From Rossellomorea marisflavi (GTDB taxonomy: Bacteria; Bacillota; Bacilli; Bacillales; Bacillaceae_B), in NCBI GenBank assembly GCA_003667865.1, contig CP033051.1:197501-261500 (forward strand): a DNA stretch of 64,000 bases. Direction: 5' to 3'. This document shows, one piece after another, positions 52,878 through 62,244 of the stretch; the first letter of the stretch is position 1; each line of letters opens with the position of its first letter. The notes below the pieces were generated by a model that saw nothing but the letters and a program-made list of their open reading frames with translations, ran no database searches and was not told where the DNA came from. The position numbers were made by a program, and so were the translations under genes.

Positions 52878-53771
52878 CTAGTTTTGTTTTAAGAAATTAG
52901 GCTTCATGTATTCTGGATCAGGATACGTGTAGAAGCCTTCTCCTGTTGAAGCACCCATTTTCCCTTTATCGATCATTTCTGCTTTCAGCTTGTCTGCAAT
53001 AACTCCATAAGCTGGATCTAATTCAGCTCGTGCTCTATTTAAATTGTAAGGTGTTTCCATACCAATGACATCTAAAATACCGAATGGACCTCTTGGAGAA
53101 CCCGTTGAGATCATCCAGTTTTTATCTATTGTATGCGGATCTGCAATGTCCTTCGCCCATAGAGTTAACCCTGCATTTAAGAATGGTACTAATAACGTGT
53201 TTAAAATGTAACCTGGTTGTTCCTTTTTCAGTACAAAAGGAATCATTCCAATAGAACGTGCAAATTCGGTAACTCTTTCCACATATTGTGATTCAGTACC
53301 TGGGTGTCCCATTATTTCAGCAGTATTATTTTGCCAAATTGAGTTCGCAAAATGGAGTGCTAAGAATTTTTCTGGGCGTCCAGTGAACTCTGCAAATTGA
53401 CTTGGTAACATTGTGGAGGAGTTTGACACAAATACGACATCCTCAGCTGCTACAGCCGACAGCTTTTGATAGAAATCTTGCTTAATATCAACACGTTCAG
53501 GAACTGCTTCAATCACTAAATCAATTTCCTTTGCTGACTGCGCTAGGTCTGAACTGAATGATATGCGATCAAATGCTGCTTTTGCTTTTGCTTCATCTTT
53601 GAAGAATTCAGCATATATGTCTATTAATTTTGTAATACGCTCTTTTCCAATTGCTATTGCTTCATCATTAATATCGTATACGCTTACATTACAACCAAAA
53701 AATGCAGATTGGAAAGCGATTTGACTACCTAAGACACCACTACCAGCAACCATTACTCTTTTAAATTCCAT
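52878..53771 (-). CDS. 3-hydroxyacyl-CoA dehydrogenase (3-hydroxybutyryl-CoA dehydrogenase-like)
   Basis: A 297-residue NAD-dependent enzyme. Rossmann loop VMVAGSGVLGSQIAF, IDLVIEAVPERVDIKQDFY, VFVSNSSTMLPSQFA, catalytic His in FLALHFANSIW (usually H-F-x-x-P; here Pro is replaced by Ser), QPGYILNTLLVPFLNAG and STGSPRGPFGILDVIG. It oxidises 3-hydroxyacyl-CoA in fatty acid or butanoate metabolism. The altered residue after the catalytic His suggests a sub-family with a different substrate. A LuxR-type regulator is divergent from it. Confidence 0.87.
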   Translation of the reverse strand: MEFKRVMVAGSGVLGSQIAFQSAFFGCNVSVYDINDEAIAIGKERITKLIDIYAEFFKDEAKAKAAFDRISFSSDLAQSAKEIDLVIEAVPERVDIKQDFYQKLSAVAAEDVVFVSNSSTMLPSQFAEFTGRPEKFLALHFANSIWQNNTAEIMGHPGTESQYVERVTEFARSIGMIPFVLKKEQPGYILNTLLVPFLNAGLTLWAKDIADPHTIDKNWMISTGSPRGPFGILDVIGMETPYNLNRARAELDPAYGVIADKLKAEMIDKGKMGASTGEGFYTYPDPEYMKPNFLKQN

Positions 53772-53910
53772 TTCTATTCTCCTTTACCTATCCTAGATTT
53801 ATATGTGCAACTATTTTGACTCTTTTATTTTAACCGTTTTCTATGCAATAATAAACATACCTTTATATGCAATTACGACAAAATATTAACATACGAATGT
53901 AGGTGTTAAA

Positions 53911-54996
53911 ATGAAAAAAATTGACTTTCAATATTTATTATTTTATAAAATCCACCGTACTGAAATTCTAAATAACGCGCTTATACTCTTAGAGAAAGAA
54001 ATAGAATTGGATTTGTTCCAAAAGGAGCAACTTCGACAGTTATTTTCTGCATTTACTTCATTCCTAATGATTCAACTAAAACATACTGAAATTGACGAAG
54101 ACGCTTTAAACTATTGGGTTCAAATGCACAGTAACGACATGCCAATCACCAAGTCCAACACCTTTAAAGAAATACTAACTAGATCATTTAGAAGCGTGTT
54201 AATCGAACATAGCCACCCCTTAGAAAAAGAGCTTCTGTTATTCAATAATGAATTACTGAACAGCATCGCTTTATTGTATCTTCAATGTGTAGAGAATCCA
54301 CCTAATTACATGGAAATGAAACAAGCATATATGAAACAATTAGATGCATTTAGTGAAATTCTCATTCAATGTAATGGTACAGATGACCTTCCCTACATCT
54401 TAAAGTGTGTCGAAGAAATTTTTGATTTTAAGAGATGTACCTTTTTAAGTTATAATCCCTGGTTAAAAGAATTTTCTGGTGCAGTTGGTGAAGAACTGCC
54501 AAAAGTACATTTATTGCGAGGCAAGATTGAATCGGAACCTGTATTTGCTCAAAAAAAACCCTTATTTCTGAAGCAGCCTGACCCTTATGTACAACAAGTA
54601 GCAATAGAGTTATTTAACTTATCCTCTATTATCTTTATCCCTATCATTCATGAACAACAATTATTCGGATGGCTTACTTTAGATCAAAAAGGGGAGTCTT
54701 TCGAATGCCCAAAGCTTCAATTAGATATTTTAGAACAAGCTGGTAACCGTATTGGGATGTATCTAGCCCGCAAGCAACTTGGTGATGGTTACAAGTATAT
54801 GCTTGATTTAACTGAAAAGGAGCTAGCCATCCTTCATTTGGTATCAGAGGGCTATAGCAACAAAGATATGGCAGGACTAATGTTTCTAAGTGAATTTACA
54901 ATACGCGATTATATACAGAAACTGATGATTAAATTGAAAGCAAAAAATCGCACACAAATCGTTTCTATGGCTTTTCGAATGGGGTTAATCGATTAG
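53911..54996 (+). CDS. GAF-domain LuxR-family transcriptional regulator
   Basis: A 361-residue regulator: N-terminal helical region (1-130), a GAF-like domain (about 150-290, DDLPYILKCVEEIFDFKRCTFLSYNP... FGWLTLDQKG), and a C-terminal LuxR helix-turn-helix (about 298-361, LTEKELAILHLVSEGYSNKDMAGLMFLSEFTIRDYIQKLMIKL). It is not a response regulator, since no receiver domain is present. It is divergent from the 3-hydroxyacyl-CoA dehydrogenase across 139 bp and may control it in response to a small ligand. Confidence 0.82.
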   Translation: MKKIDFQYLLFYKIHRTEILNNALILLEKEIELDLFQKEQLRQLFSAFTSFLMIQLKHTEIDEDALNYWVQMHSNDMPITKSNTFKEILTRSFRSVLIEHSHPLEKELLLFNNELLNSIALLYLQCVENPPNYMEMKQAYMKQLDAFSEILIQCNGTDDLPYILKCVEEIFDFKRCTFLSYNPWLKEFSGAVGEELPKVHLLRGKIESEPVFAQKKPLFLKQPDPYVQQVAIELFNLSSIIFIPIIHEQQLFGWLTLDQKGESFECPKLQLDILEQAGNRIGMYLARKQLGDGYKYMLDLTEKELAILHLVSEGYSNKDMAGLMFLSEFTIRDYIQKLMIKLKAKNRTQIVSMAFRMGLID

Positions 54997-55201
54997 TTAC
55001 TCATAGACTACTAGCAAAAATAGACTTTCATGCTACGAAAGAACTTTTTACCTTCTCTCAGAAGAACTTTTAAGTAAAGAGTTAAAATTAAAGCATATAT
55101 ACAAAAGTAGAAACATAAATTTTCTAATGAATTTCCAAAAAACACATTGAGTAATAATGATTTTATATAGATACCTTACAGCATAGAAAGGGGCAGAATG
55201 T

Positions 55202-55600
55202 ATGTATCATTATCACCAGGTGTATCGACCTGTTCAACAACACCCTCATATTCAATATCCTTATCCTCCACAAATGCCAGTCTATTACGCTCCTCGTCAA
55301 TTTCCACCTGTTCAACCGGAAGTATTTATGGAGTCTTCTAAGAAGATGCTTCCACTATTACGCTCAGCAGAGACGTTAGTTGTCCAGGTTTCTAAATCTG
55401 AGTCTTTTTCTAGGAAGCTTATGGATGCTGCACAAAAGTCTAATGTGGATGAAGTGAAAAAGCTTGTTCAATCAACAGGCGTTCAGGTTACACCCAAAAT
55501 TGATTTTAACCCTGATGGGCTGAACCTTAACTTTGATGCAAAAACTGGTGACGTGGATTGCTGTCACTTAGGTGTTACACTTAGGTGGAGAAACCTTTAA
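55202..55600 (+). CDS. Tyr/Pro/His-rich hypothetical protein, possibly spore-coat related
   Basis: A 132-residue protein. Residues 1-42 are low-complexity and rich in Tyr, Pro, His and Gln (HYHQVYRPVQQHPHIQ, PYPPQMPVYY), typical of coat-type proteins; residues 43-132 are a folded-looking domain with SAETLVVQVSKSES and a C-terminal DCCHLGVTLRW. ATG 55202 has GGGG eight bases upstream. Convergent with a second low-complexity gene (55712..55894). Function unknown; spore coat is a guess. Confidence 0.6.
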   Translation: MYHYHQVYRPVQQHPHIQYPYPPQMPVYYAPRQFPPVQPEVFMESSKKMLPLLRSAETLVVQVSKSESFSRKLMDAAQKSNVDEVKKLVQSTGVQVTPKIDFNPDGLNLNFDAKTGDVDCCHLGVTLRWRNL

Positions 55601-55612
55601 TAATTACAAAAA

Positions 55613-55691
55613 AGGATATCCCGAAGGAGGCATACCATCTACTATACTAGTTACTTGTAGATCGCTATGACTGTTGCCTCGGAGATATCCT
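55613..55691. terminator. large hairpin between two coat-like genes
   Basis: AGGATATC/GATATCCT (55613/55684) encloses GAGGCA/TGCCTC (55627/55675) and an inner CTAC/GTAG. TTATTTTTTTAT follows. It separates two convergent genes; it is larger than an average terminator. Confidence 0.65.
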
Positions 55692-55711
55692 GATCCTGTT
55701 ATTTTTTTATA

Positions 55712-55894
55712 TTAATAATATGGGTAGTAATATGGCGGATAGTACGGAGCTGGATAATATGGATATGGTCTAGGTCTTACTAAAGAAGCCCCTAAAACAC
55801 CACCAAGTACTCCACCTAAAAACGGAAATCCAAATCCACCACCAAAACCTCCAAAACCAAATGGTCTTCTACCATAAATAATTCTTTGATTCAT
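55712..55894 (-). CDS. Gly/Tyr/Pro-rich small protein (coat-like)
   Basis: A 60-residue protein with FGFGGFGGGFGFPFLGGVLGGVLG followed by PYPYYPAPYYPPYYYPYY-type repeats. ATG after GGGAGG. The glycine-rich hydrophobic half and Tyr/Pro-rich tail are typical of small Bacillus spore-coat or exosporium proteins, which can be cross-linked through tyrosine. No family assigned. Confidence 0.65.
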   Translation of the reverse strand: MNQRIIYGRRPFGFGGFGGGFGFPFLGGVLGGVLGASLVRPRPYPYYPAPYYPPYYYPYY

Positions 55895-55978
55895 TTAGAC
55901 TACCTCCCTCTTTTTCTGTTTTTACCCTCTATACTTTTTATGCAGAAAAAGGGCTTTTGGGACTAGGCTATGGTCTAA

Positions 55979-57295
55979 TTATAAAATGATTGCTGCAATC
56001 CAACCGAAAATGACTAGTGGGATATTGAAGTGAATAAATGTAGGTACACAAGTATCCCATATATGATTATGCTGACCATCTGCATTTAACCCGGCAGTCG
56101 GGCCTAACGTGCTATCAGAAGCCGGTGAACCTGCATCACCTAATGCTCCTGCAGTACCAACAATCGCAACGGTAGCAAGTGGACTAAAGCCAAGCTCCAT
56201 TGCTAACGGAACAAAGATGACCGCAATAATCGGAATGGTTGCAAACGACGAACCAATTCCCATCGTAACAAGTAAACCAACTACAAGCATTAAAATCGCA
56301 CCTAAAGCTTGATTTCCACCAATAACAGTAGAAGTGGCTTGAACTAATGCTTCTACATCACCAGTCTCTTTCACTACTTGTGCAAAGCCTGAAGCAGCAA
56401 TCATCACAAATCCAATAAAGGCCATCATCTTCATTCCATCAAGCATAAGTGAGTCTGCCACACTCCACTTGACTGCTCGGGAAATGTACAACACGGCTAT
56501 CCCGGTAATGGCACCTAGAATCATAGATTCAAATTGTAATTGAATAAATAATGCAAGAACAATTGATACTAGTGCCATCACCATACCTAATTTTGAATAC
56601 TCTTTTTTGTCTTCTACTAAGAAGCTTTCACCTTTTTGATAAGTCCTAGGCTTACGGTAGGAAACAAAGATTGAAACAAGAAGTCCAACAACCATTCCTG
56701 CAACAGGTATGAGCATCGCAGTCGGAATATCCGCTAAATCAACTGACATCCCTCCACTTTCCATATTTTCTGCAATGATTTTATGAAATTGCAGACCAAA
56801 ACCTACTGGCAACAATATATAGGGAGCCGTTAAACCAAAGGTTAATACTGAAGCAATCATTCGTCGATCTATTTTTAATTCAAGCATAACCTTTAAAAGG
56901 GGTGGAATTAAAATAGGAATAAAGGCGATATGAATCGGAATAAGGTTTTGTGAAAAACAGGCCATTAATAAAACGGAAAACACAATTAATGCTTTAGAAA
57001 GAATCTTTTTACGGGAGTCTCCTTCCTTTCCAACAAGTTTTACGACAACGTTCACTAGTGCATTGGGAATACCTGTATATGAAATCGCAACGGCAAACCC
57101 ACCTAGTAATGCATAACTTAAGGCAATATTTGCTCCACCACTAACACCTTCTGAAAAACTTGTCATCGTGTCTTGTATCCCAAGTCCCCCAGTGACACCC
57201 CCTGCAATGGCACCTAATACAAGTGCTACAACGACATTTACTCGTAATAAACTCAATATAAGCATGACAAATACAGCAATTAAAACAGCATTCAT
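55979..57295 (-). CDS. yuiF: Na+/H+ antiporter-family permease YuiF
   Basis: A 438-residue carrier with about 11-12 membrane segments in two repeats, of the NhaC/amino-acid permease-like IT superfamily. LSYALLGGFAVAISYTGIPNALV, AFIPILIPPLL, GIGSSFATIPIIAVIFVPLA and GDAGSPASDSTLGPTAGLNADGQHNHIWDTCVPTF are the main conserved blocks. ATG follows GAGAGGAG. It lies before pepA as in B. subtilis. Substrate (Na+ or an amino acid such as histidine) is not decided by the sequence. Confidence 0.85.
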   Translation of the reverse strand: MNAVLIAVFVMLILSLLRVNVVVALVLGAIAGGVTGGLGIQDTMTSFSEGVSGGANIALSYALLGGFAVAISYTGIPNALVNVVVKLVGKEGDSRKKILSKALIVFSVLLMACFSQNLIPIHIAFIPILIPPLLKVMLELKIDRRMIASVLTFGLTAPYILLPVGFGLQFHKIIAENMESGGMSVDLADIPTAMLIPVAGMVVGLLVSIFVSYRKPRTYQKGESFLVEDKKEYSKLGMVMALVSIVLALFIQLQFESMILGAITGIAVLYISRAVKWSVADSLMLDGMKMMAFIGFVMIAASGFAQVVKETGDVEALVQATSTVIGGNQALGAILMLVVGLLVTMGIGSSFATIPIIAVIFVPLAMELGFSPLATVAIVGTAGALGDAGSPASDSTLGPTAGLNADGQHNHIWDTCVPTFIHFNIPLVIFGWIAAIIL

Positions 57296-57450
57296 TTCTG
57301 TTTCTCCTCTCTATGTTGTTAAACGCTTCTGCTTAACAAAAATAAATACACACAAAATATATAAAAACACTTTAGTTTGGTAGAGCACTAAAACAACATT
57401 CCCTAGATTACCAAACTTATATTTATCATGTCAACACTTTATTGCATTAA

Positions 57451-57492
57451 AGAGGGACGGACCTTTGCAACTTTGCAAAGGTCCGTCCCTCT
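57451..57492. repeat. AGAGGGACGGACC palindrome, copy 3
   Basis: Arms AGAGGGACGGACCTTTGC and complement around a 6-base centre, followed by TGTTTT. Located in the 732-bp gap 57296-58027 between yuiF and pepA. Confidence 0.78.
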
Positions 57493-57576
57493 GTTTTAAA
57501 CCGCCAAAACTTGTCTTCAGCTAATACATTCGTTTTGATGTAGAGTATGAAATTCTCATAGAGCCGTATTTCTTCG

Positions 57577-57755
57577 CGGACATTTATTCCGCTAATTTCA
57601 TAGAAAGCTTTCTTTTTGAGGGGGTAGTGGACATTTGTTCCGCTATTTCATGAGAATTCAAGCGAATTTTATCCTTTTTCACTATATAACGGAACAAATG
57701 TCCTCCAGCACCTCATAACCACCGTTTTTACTAATAATAGAGGAATATATGTCCG
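57577..57755. mobile_element. 179-bp four-site inverted element, copy G
   Basis: Sites at 57577, 57628 (direct), 57685 and 57736 (inverted), spacing 51-57-51. Sites are more degenerate (for example TTCCGCTAAT), but the geometry is exact. Confidence 0.8.
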
Positions 57756-57918
57756 GGTCCGGTGGTGCATTCCTACCTACACCGATCATGCAATGTATCC
57801 TCATAACTACTAGTTGAAAGAATTCCCCCATAGCATCACATGTTTACATGTTCAACAATTATTGTCACGTAATTTTAATAGTATACTTTTACCAAATATC
57901 TGGAAATAACCCCAAAAA

Positions 57919-57945
57919 AATCGGCATAGGTCAATACCTATGCCA
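57919..57945 (-). terminator. GGCATAGG palindrome copy 2, terminator of pepA
   Basis: Minus strand TGGCATAGGTATTGACCTAT with its complement arm, followed by GATTTTTTTGG, 83 bases past the pepA stop. Core nearly identical to 28093..28122. Confidence 0.7.
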
Positions 57946-57964
57946 ATTTATGTCACTTATTTAT

Positions 57965-57988
57965 TGCACCAGAAAAACGGACAGTTTA
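57965..57988. repeat. TGCACC...GGACAGTT repeat, copy 2
   Basis: About 20 of 24 bases match 28686..28709. Both copies lie in gaps that also hold a 179-bp element and a GGCATAGG palindrome. Confidence 0.4.
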
Positions 57989-58027
57989 ATGTATCCATAG
58001 AGTATTTCTTACCCTATTCTCGGAACA

Positions 58028-59533
58028 TTATGATTCTGAAGATTGAAAACGTTCTACTACAAGGGCAAGAGTACGAGTCATAGCTCCAGTTGCTCCAGCT
58101 GGGCATAGGTCTTCCTCTTTCTTCGTTGTAGCAGTACCCGCAATATCTAAATGAACCCAAGGTGTATTTTCTGCAAACTCACCGATAAAGGCTCCTGCCA
58201 TAATTGCATGTCCCTCACGACCTGGGGAATTATTCAGATCTGCCATTTTTGAGCTGCGTACACGCTGTTTATCTTTTTCAGTATACGGAAGTCTCCAAAT
58301 ATACTCACCAGCTTCAAATGAAGCTTCTAACACTTGCTCAAAAAACGCCTCATTGTTTGTCATAGCACCTGTTTTATCCGTACCTAGAGCAACAATGACC
58401 CCACCTGTTAAAGTAGCTACGTCGACTAAATATTCTGCTCCATGGTGCTTCGCATATGTGATCGCATCCGCTAAAGCAAGACGACCTTCTGCATCTGTGT
58501 TAAGAACTTCAATTGTTTTTCCATTCATAGAAGTAATCACATCGTCTGGTTTGAACGCATTACCACTAACCATATTGTCTGTTGAAGGGATAACTGCGAC
58601 AACATTTTGTTCTGGACGAAGCTCACCGATAATTTCCATTGCACCTAAAACCGCTGCAGCACCGCCCATATCTGTTTTCATTCCGACAATGCCATCCTTT
58701 GGTTTTAGTGAATAACCACCAGTATCAAAGGTGATTCCCTTCCCTACAAGACCGACAACATCCTTCCACTCATCTTTTCCTTGATATTTCAAGACGATCA
58801 TTTTCGGTGGCTCAACAGATCCTTGGTTTACAGCAAGTAGCGCCCCCATTCCAAGTCTTTCCATTTCTTCTTTATCAAGAATTTCAGCTTCAAAATCATA
58901 CTTGTTTGCTAGCTCAAGAGCATATTCTGCTAGCTTTGTAGCTGTTAGCATATTACCTGGTAGGTTTACTAATGTTCTTGCAGAGTTTGTTCCACGTCCA
59001 TAGGCATAACCTACCTCAGCAGATGCACGAACTTCCTGCTCATCAGCTCCAGTAATAAGCTCAATCATTTCTAGTGGAACTTCTGGCTCATTGGATTTTT
59101 GCTTATAGTTTTGGAATTCATATGTTGCTAATGAGAATGCTTCTGCAAATGCATGTGCAACATCAAATGTATCAATTCCTTCTGTAACAAAGGTATCGAG
59201 AGCCACTCCAAATGTTGAACGCTTCATGTGCTTTAGCGTTTTTGCAGCAACACCAAATGCTTCTTTTAGCTGATCAAATGTTAATTCTTTATCTTTTCCT
59301 AGTCCAACAAACAATAGTCTTTTAGCTGGTACTTTTCCAAAGCTAGGAATTTTTGAAACGTTTTTAAGCTTTGAATTGATGTCACCCTCTTTAATAAACT
59401 GTGTTAGCTGACCATCAAATTTTTGATCTAAGACTGCTAGGTCTCCATCAAATGTTGGTTTATTAAAAACCCCTACTACGATACATTCTTGTTCTTTTTC
59501 TACAAACGAGTCATTATGTATTGAAAATTTCAT
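58028..59533 (-). CDS. pepA: leucyl aminopeptidase
   Basis: A 501-residue M17 metallo-aminopeptidase. Active-site blocks: [19 protein letters not shown] (metal-binding Lys, Asp), [15 protein letters not shown], and the signature [10 protein letters not shown] with metal ligands Asp and Glu. It removes N-terminal residues, preferring Leu, in a cytoplasmic hexamer. ATG follows TTGGAGG. Named yuiE in B. subtilis. Length is normal and no residue is missing. Confidence 0.95.
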   Translation of the reverse strand: MKFSIHNDSFVEKEQECIVVGVFNKPTFDGDLAVLDQKFDGQLTQFIKEGDINSKLKNVSKIPSFGKVPAKRLLFVGLGKDKELTFDQLKEAFGVAAKTLKHMKRSTFGVALDTFVTEGIDTFDVAHAFAEAFSLATYEFQNYKQKSNEPEVPLEMIELITGADEQEVRASAEVGYAYGRGTNSARTLVNLPGNMLTATKLAEYALELANKYDFEAEILDKEEMERLGMGALLAVNQGSVEPPKMIVLKYQGKDEWKDVVGLVGKGITFDTGGYSLKPKDGIVGMKTDMGGAAAVLGAMEIIGELRPEQNVVAVIPSTDNMVSGNAFKPDDVITSMNGKTIEVLNTDAEGRLALADAITYAKHHGAEYLVDVATLTGGVIVALGTDKTGAMTNNEAFFEQVLEASFEAGEYIWRLPYTEKDKQRVRSSKMADLNNSPGREGHAIMAGAFIGEFAENTPWVHLDIAGTATTKKEEDLCPAGATGAMTRTLALVVERFQSSES

Positions 59534-59683
59534 TTTACAACACCTCCAATTTCATTATATCTGAAACCGCAAACTATTTCGAGTGACTAATCAACTCATC
59601 TAACCCTTCTCATACAACTTCCCTATAGGATTGTGCTATAATGGTAGGAACATACGGAATTTGAAAGGATGCTTACATTCAAT

Positions 59684-60163
59684 ATGGACTTGTTATTTAA
59701 TTTTCCTCTATGGGCTTCGCTTGCTGCCATTTTCTTCGCACAATTTATTAAAGTTCCCATTCAATTTATTGCTTCAAGAGAGTTAAATTGGTCATTACTC
59801 ACCTCTACGGGTGGGATGCCTAGCTCACATTCGGCTGCTGTAACAGCTCTAGCTACAGGGGTGGCTCTTGAAACGGGGCTAGACTCTCCGACATTTGCTG
59901 TCGCTGCTATATTTGCCATTATTACAATGTTTGATGCGACTGGCGTTAGAAGACAAGCAGGAGAGCAGGCAATTGTGTTGAATCAACTAATGTCAGATTT
60001 TCATAAGTTTGTTGAAGAAGCAAAAGGCTGGCAGAAGAAGCCTGAACAGGTAAAACGAAAAGAATTAAAAGAACTATTAGGTCATAAACCGATTGAAGTG
60101 TTTTTCGGCGGTTTATCAGGAATTATTCTTACACTAGTTTTATACTTTATCATGTATAGTTAG
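59684..60163 (+). CDS. yuiD: divergent PAP2-family membrane protein YuiD
   Basis: A 159-residue membrane protein of the DUF212/divergent PAP2 family: FFAQFIKVPIQF, STGGMPSSHSAAVTALATGVAL (PAP2-like SH motif), FDATGVRRQAGEQA and an amphipathic GHKPIEVFFGGLSGIILTLVLYF end. It probably has about four to five membrane segments and acts on a lipid phosphate, but activity is unproven. ATG 59684 gives the usual length; ATG 59669 abuts AAAGG. The next gene starts 10 bases later. Confidence 0.85.
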   Translation: MDLLFNFPLWASLAAIFFAQFIKVPIQFIASRELNWSLLTSTGGMPSSHSAAVTALATGVALETGLDSPTFAVAAIFAIITMFDATGVRRQAGEQAIVLNQLMSDFHKFVEEAKGWQKKPEQVKRKELKELLGHKPIEVFFGGLSGIILTLVLYFIMYS

Positions 60164-60173
60164 GAGTGGCACA

Positions 60174-60965
60174 ATGCGAATCATCTCCATTTGTCCAAGT
60201 AACACAGAAGTGGTAGACTTCCTTGGCCTAACGCCTTATTTAGTTGGGGTAGATAATTACTCAGATTATCCCGAAGCTGTTCTGTCACTCCCTCGTCTTG
60301 GACCTGACCTCTCCATTGATATGGATAAAGTTGAGGCATTAAAACCAGACATCGTGTTAGCCTCTTTAAGTGTTCCTGGGATGGAGAAAAATGTTAAAGA
60401 GCTGGAAAAAAGAAAGATTCCTCATATCGTACTAGATCCCCAGAGCTTTGACGATATAGCCAGTGATATACTCATCGTAGGAAATGCATGTGGTGTAGAA
60501 GAGGTGGCCAAAAAGCGCTCACAAGATTTCAAAAAAATGGTTGAGTACTTAAAATCCCTAGCGGTGAAAGTCGAAATAAAACCAATGCTCTATTGGGAAT
60601 GGTGGCCAAAGCCTGTCTTTACTCCTGGTAGAGTAAATTGGTTAACAGAATTAAGTGAAATGGTTGGAGCAACGAATTGTTTTCACGATGTTGATTTAGC
60701 TAGTGTTCAAACAGATTGGGAAGATGTTTACAAGCGCAACCCAGATTATATTTGTCTTGCCTGGGTTGGCGTTCAAACAGAGAAGGTTAAGCCAGAAATC
60801 GTTATGAAAAGACCGAACTGGACTACCTTAGAAGCGGTGAAACAGGATCGGATTTTAATTCTAGAAGAAGAGCTATACTGTCGACCATCTCCTCGTTTAT
60901 TGACTGGAGCCATACAACTCGGAAAGATCCTTCACCCAGCTTTATTTCATGACGTCGATATCTGA
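60174..60965 (+). CDS. cobalamin-binding (BtuF)-like protein without a signal peptide
   Basis: A 263-residue protein of the class III periplasmic-binding fold (RIISICPSNTEVVDFLGL, LVGVDNYSDYPEA, VEALKPDIVLASL, then LYWEWWPKPVFTPGRVNWLTELSEMVGATN). Proteins of this BtuF/FhuD group bind cobalamin or siderophores for ABC import, but this one starts directly with the first beta strand and has no signal peptide or lipobox. No ABC permease or ATPase is nearby. ATG after GGAGTGG, 10 bases from yuiD. It may bind a cofactor in the cytoplasm; inference. Confidence 0.78.
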   Translation: MRIISICPSNTEVVDFLGLTPYLVGVDNYSDYPEAVLSLPRLGPDLSIDMDKVEALKPDIVLASLSVPGMEKNVKELEKRKIPHIVLDPQSFDDIASDILIVGNACGVEEVAKKRSQDFKKMVEYLKSLAVKVEIKPMLYWEWWPKPVFTPGRVNWLTELSEMVGATNCFHDVDLASVQTDWEDVYKRNPDYICLAWVGVQTEKVKPEIVMKRPNWTTLEAVKQDRILILEEELYCRPSPRLLTGAIQLGKILHPALFHDVDI

Positions 60966-60972
60966 CGTAAAA

Positions 60973-61001
60973 AAGGAAAAGGCTCCTTTGCCTTTTCCTT
61001 C
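60973..61001 (+). terminator. terminator after the BtuF-like gene
   Basis: Arms AAGGAAAAGGC/GCCTTTTCCTT with a 6-base loop, eight bases past the stop codon. Also reads as a terminator for yuiC in reverse. Confidence 0.8.
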
Positions 61002-61006
61002 ATACT

Positions 61007-61714
61007 CTATTCATTTTCTGCCCTAATATATTGTTGGCGAAACACTTGCATATCTTTATTTTCATTTAATGCCATTAATTCTTCTGCTCGTAAACTACCG
61101 TCACCCTTTTTGATTACATATACGTCAACAGATTTTTTCCCCCATTGATCATATACATCTTTAACAGTGTCATAGTATAAGTCAATTTTATTTCCTTTAA
61201 TCGCTCCACCCTTATCGGCAACGACTCCATAGCCATAACCCGGAATGAATAAGATTGTCCCGATTGGAAAAACGTTCAAATCTGCTGCGATTGTAGAATA
61301 TAAATCTCTTTTTACTTTTACTCCAGAATAAGTGATACCATACTCTGGATGATCTGGGGTTTTTCCAGTAGATTCAACACCTGCTGTATAGCCTGTTGCA
61401 ACAACATGATGTTTCTGATACTTTGACCAATCAAAAGCTTCCTCCAAAGTTGGTAATGAACCCTCAACTTTATCACTTGAAGAAATTTGAGTCGTAATAC
61501 CAGCTAATTTTTTTAGAAACTTAAATGACAGTGACAATGGTTTAAAAGAATGAGATTCATAATTGCTGTCTTCTTGTTGTTGCTCATGGTCCATCCACCA
61601 TGCTGTCATTGCCTTCGCTTCTACTCCAGAAATTGATTGAAACGTTGTACCCAATGCTAAACAAAATAAGATCGACATTGTTATTCTTTTTGAATATTTT
61701 TTAAATTGGTTCAT
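61007..61714 (-). CDS. yuiC: exported 3D-domain protein YuiC
   Basis: A 235-residue exported protein: signal peptide (about 1-33, [27 protein letters not shown]), a linker, and a C-terminal 3D domain (about 125-215) with the three aspartates in [20 protein letters not shown] and DVYVIKKG. The 3D domain is a double-psi barrel of the lytic-transglycosylase (MltA/Sps) type; YuiC acts on peptidoglycan in Bacillus. ATG 61714 follows AGGAG by 11 bases; the frame upstream to 61771 is not needed. Confidence 0.85.
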   Translation of the reverse strand: MNQFKKYSKRITMSILFCLALGTTFQSISGVEAKAMTAWWMDHEQQQEDSNYESHSFKPLSLSFKFLKKLAGITTQISSSDKVEGSLPTLEEAFDWSKYQKHHVVATGYTAGVESTGKTPDHPEYGITYSGVKVKRDLYSTIAADLNVFPIGTILFIPGYGYGVVADKGGAIKGNKIDLYYDTVKDVYDQWGKKSVDVYVIKKGDGSLRAEELMALNENKDMQVFRQQYIRAENE

Positions 61715-61926
61715 ATTATATTTCACTCCTCCCAGAAATATTCCTTTCCCAGAGAAGACATTTTTATACATTAAGTGATGAAAAAAATTTAATAGTTTGA
61801 TTTTTCGAATATTCCTTCAACTATTTTCAACACAAAAATACTGATGAATTTCGAAGTAAACACAAATCCATCAGCATAAATTTTGCAGGCATCTGTAACA
61901 CTTTTTTTACATTGCCATATATTAGG

Positions 61927-62244
61927 TTAAAACATGCGGTACCCATTTTTCCTTAGTAACTTCATAACAATTCCTGAAAGAATGGCTCCAGCTAATCCAC
62001 TAGAGAGAATAAGAATATCAGCAGAAGCTAGTGACACAAATTTTTCACCCAAGCTTGAAAAAGCTTCTCCCGAGTTTCTGAAATAGTCTATAAAACGCAC
62101 TTCATCAATGATAAATATTGTAACGAGTGGAAAAATCACGGCCATAATCCATGTCATGCGTAATAGCATGTTCAACAAAAAGCCAATCCCAAAAAATAAA
62201 ACTAGGAATAATAACATTGAGATTAATAATACGTGAATCGGCAT
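61927..62244 (-). CDS. yuiB: YuiB-like membrane protein
   Basis: A 105-residue membrane protein with three hydrophobic segments (about 4-28, 32-50 and 75-97). Length equals B. subtilis YuiB as I recall. Function unknown. ATG with GGAGG ten bases upstream. Flanked by yuiC and yuiA as in B. subtilis. Confidence 0.8.
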   Translation of the reverse strand: MPIHVLLISMLLFLVLFFGIGFLLNMLLRMTWIMAVIFPLVTIFIIDEVRFIDYFRNSGEAFSSLGEKFVSLASADILILSSGLAGAILSGIVMKLLRKNGYRMF

